A DNA stretch of 5,185 nt, from assembly GCA_937899935.1 (NCBI GenBank), contig CALCOW010000237.1, forward strand, positions 1 through 5,185. Reading direction: 5' to 3'. A program made the translations under genes and the position numbers. Shown here in pieces: positions 3,707-5,185 of this stretch. Origin of the DNA: an uncultured Phycisphaerae bacterium (GTDB taxonomy: Bacteria; Planctomycetota; Phycisphaerae; Phycisphaerales; SM1A02). Numbering within the stretch: the first letter of the stretch is position 1; the number at the start of each line of letters is the position of its first letter. Below the pieces are notes generated by a model, which worked only from the letters and a program-made list of their open reading frames with translations, made no database searches and was not told the origin of the DNA.

Positions 3707-5185
3707 CGTATTGCAGGCACATCGATTTATCGAATCATGCCCCATGTGTTCGAGGTCTACCAAAACGTGCTCTATGCTTAGTTGTATGCTTAAGTGGTTT
3801 TGGTGCTCTGGTTTCATGTACCGAAAGTAAAGATGCCACAGCTCGTGCATCGTCTACACCGGTAGTGGATAAGAATGTAGATCAGAACGCTGATGAAACC
3901 ACGCCAGCCAAATCCGAATCCACTAAAACACCAGTGGTAGTAGCGGCGGTTCCAAAGATGCCGGATGATGCAGCATCGACTACCTCGGGAACCCGTTACG
4001 TGGATTTGCAGCAGGGCGAGGGTAAGAAAGTCGATGGCGAAGACGTTTTTCTAACCATCCACTACACAGGCCAACTTGAGGATGGAGTCGTTTTTGACAG
4101 TTCAGTTGAGCGAGGGTCAGCAATGACCTTGCCACTGGATCAGACGATTCCTGGTTGGCGCGAAGGTACGCAAGGTATGCAGATAGGCGGCAAGCGTCGT
4201 CTGTGGATACCGGCTGACCAGGGGTATGGTGAGAACGGGGCTCCACCGGTTATTCCGTCAAACGCAGATCTCATCTTTGATATTGAACTGCTCGATATTG
4301 ACCGATGGTCACGGGTCCCAGAAACGTTGCCAGGCGCCACCTACGAGGGAGACCTCACGACGCTGCCAAGTGGTGTTGAGATTATTGACATCGCGGCAGG
4401 CAAGGGTCCTGTGGTCAGTGAAGACAACAAGTACGTGCGGGTGAATGCAAAGGCTTTTCTTGTCGACGGTGAGTCGATTTATGACTCTGGCCAAGTTGGC
4501 GAATCAGAGGATTTACCAATAGAGCTCTTCCCAGGCTGGCGCGATGCATTACAAGGCCTTGCAGTTGGCGGGCAGCGAAAGATGGTTATTCCTTGGTTGC
4601 AGACTTATGTAAATGATCAACCACAGCGATCACTTCCGCCTGGCGCAACGATTATCTTTGACGTCGAACTCATTGATATTGATCCTTGGTCGAAAATACC
4701 AGATCCGCTCCCTGGTTGGCAGGTGAGCAGTGATCCCGTTGCTACTGATTCCGGCTTGCAGATTTATGACATTCAAAAGGGTGAGGGTCCGTCACCAGCT
4801 GGACCAGAGACCAAAGTCCGTGTGCATTACACCGGCCACCTGGTTGACGGCACTGTTTTTGACAGTTCATATGCCAGAAAAATGCCGGCAGATTTTCAAC
4901 TCGGGCAGGTGATACCGGGTTGGACCGAAGGCGTAGGTAGCATGCAGATAGGTGGAAAACGCAAACTCCTCGTGCCCGCGGAGCTGGCCTATGGAACAAT
5001 GGGTTCCCCGCCAGCGATTCCTCCATATGCGATGCTGATCTTTGATGTTGAGTTGTTAGAGATTGATCCGACCGAGCCGTTTCCGCAGCCAAGCAACGCC
5101 CAGGGTGATGGTCATGATCACAGCGGTCACGATCACAGCGGTCACGATCACAGCGGTCACGATCACAGCGGTCACGATCACAGCG
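3703..5185 (+). CDS. Lipoprotein with three FKBP-type peptidyl-prolyl isomerase domains and His-rich repeat tail (runs off right edge)
   Basis: This frame is open from the ATG overlapping the atpD stop to the window end (494 codons visible). The N-terminus is a lipoprotein signal: basic residues (RGLPKR), a hydrophobic stretch (ALCLVVCLSGFGALVS) and the lipobox LVSC with Cys39. Thr at +2 would favour outer-membrane sorting under the E. coli rule. A Ser/Thr/Asp/Lys-rich linker (40-100) follows. FKBP domain 1 (about 97-200) has HYTG (120), FDSS (131), GW (Trp152) and Tyr175. Domain 2 (about 220-327) is degenerate: NAKA replaces HYTG (248), but Trp279 and Tyr302 remain. Domain 3 (about 351-455) is canonical: HYTG (375), FDSS (386), Trp407, AYG (Tyr430). 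Similar linkers (DIDRWSRVPETLPG, DIDPWSKIPDPLPG) show a repeated module of about 127 residues. A histidine-rich HDHSG tail begins at 471. It probably folds or chaperones envelope proteins by cis-trans prolyl isomerisation. There is no clear Shine-Dalgarno, so translation is probably coupled to atpD. Confidence 0.9.
   Translation, partial: MTYCRHIDLSNHAPCVRGLPKRALCLVVCLSGFGALVSCTESKDATARASSTPVVDKNVDQNADETTPAKSESTKTPVVVAAVPKMPDDAASTTSGTRYVDLQQGEGKKVDGEDVFLTIHYTGQLEDGVVFDSSVERGSAMTLPLDQTIPGWREGTQGMQIGGKRRLWIPADQGYGENGAPPVIPSNADLIFDIELLDIDRWSRVPETLPGATYEGDLTTLPSGVEIIDIAAGKGPVVSEDNKYVRVNAKAFLVDGESIYDSGQVGESEDLPIELFPGWRDALQGLAVGGQRKMVIPWLQTYVNDQPQRSLPPGATIIFDVELIDIDPWSKIPDPLPGWQVSSDPVATDSGLQIYDIQKGEGPSPAGPETKVRVHYTGHLVDGTVFDSSYARKMPADFQLGQVIPGWTEGVGSMQIGGKRKLLVPAELAYGTMGSPPAIPPYAMLIFDVELLEIDPTEPFPQPSNAQGDGHDHSGHDHSGHDHSGHDHSGHDHS
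4088..4873 (+). repeat. Internal duplication of FKBP modules 1 and 3
   Basis: Domains 1 and 3 still share short exact DNA matches: GTTTTTGACAGTTCA encodes VFDSS in both (4090-4104 and 4855-4869), and ATGCAGATAGG encodes MQIGG in both. With the matching linkers, this supports tandem module duplication within the gene, with domain 2 having diverged most. The coordinates span the two VFDSS copies, not a continuous repeat. Confidence 0.6.
5113..5185 (+). repeat. 15-bp in-frame tandem repeat encoding HDHSG
   Basis: The unit CACGATCACAGCGGT is repeated almost five times (units start at 5113, 5128, 5143, 5158 and 5173; the last is cut by the window end). The only difference is a synonymous T at 5115 in the first unit (CAT for CAC). 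Each unit encodes His-Asp-His-Ser-Gly. Near-perfect DNA identity at synonymous positions points to recent expansion by slippage. The encoded tail, with two His and one Asp per unit, is a likely metal-binding sequence. Confidence 0.95.

Noticed and set aside
4742..5092. Minus-strand 116-codon frame opposite the third FKBP domain
   Set aside because: It lies entirely opposite a strongly supported coding region and has no recognisable domain.
5113..5185. CRISPR array or intergenic satellite
   Set aside because: The 15-bp units are contiguous without spacers and stay in frame with the FKBP protein, so they are a coding repeat.

Overview
The window is most likely bacterial chromosome from a Planctomycetota-type organism, possibly a Phycisphaerae-like marine or freshwater lineage. 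Three things suggest this: a FabZ and a second hotdog protein that resemble the planctomycete dehydratase families (for example the MRWLWIDKI opening), an unusually long acyl carrier protein, and a Lol-type lipoprotein carrying several FKBP domains. The assignment rests on recognising families by eye, so phylum confidence is moderate and class confidence is low. Base composition is middling, and there are no RNA genes, mobile elements or CRISPR arrays.

Layout. The left half is read from the minus strand. A three-gene fatty-acid cluster runs right to left: fabZ (2019 to 1594), an extended acyl carrier protein (1520 to 1116) and a hotdog dehydratase homologue that has lost its catalytic histidine (1040 to 516). 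It is followed by about 170 nt of untranslated tail and a clear Rho-independent terminator (343 to 298). Beyond that, the first 73 codons of coaD (221 to 1) run off the left edge. CoaD makes a coenzyme A precursor, and CoA supplies the phosphopantetheine arm of the acyl carrier protein, so the left half is thematically coherent.

A 244-nt divergent intergenic region (2020 to 2263) separates this cluster from the right half, which is read from the plus strand. There atpD, the F1 ATP synthase beta subunit (2264 to 3706), overlaps by ATGA a large open frame from 3703 to the right edge. That frame encodes a secreted lipoprotein with three FKBP-type peptidyl-prolyl isomerase modules and a histidine-rich HDHSG repeat tail. 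The window ends inside the 15-bp DNA repeat that encodes the tail.

Most notable points. The atpD gene has no atpG upstream or atpC downstream and is instead translationally coupled to an envelope chaperone-like lipoprotein. That lipoprotein combines two canonical FKBP domains, one degenerate middle domain and a putative metal-binding repeat tail. The fatty-acid cluster pairs a normal FabZ with a paralogue in which the active-site His is Pro, next to an acyl carrier protein with a large C-terminal insertion.
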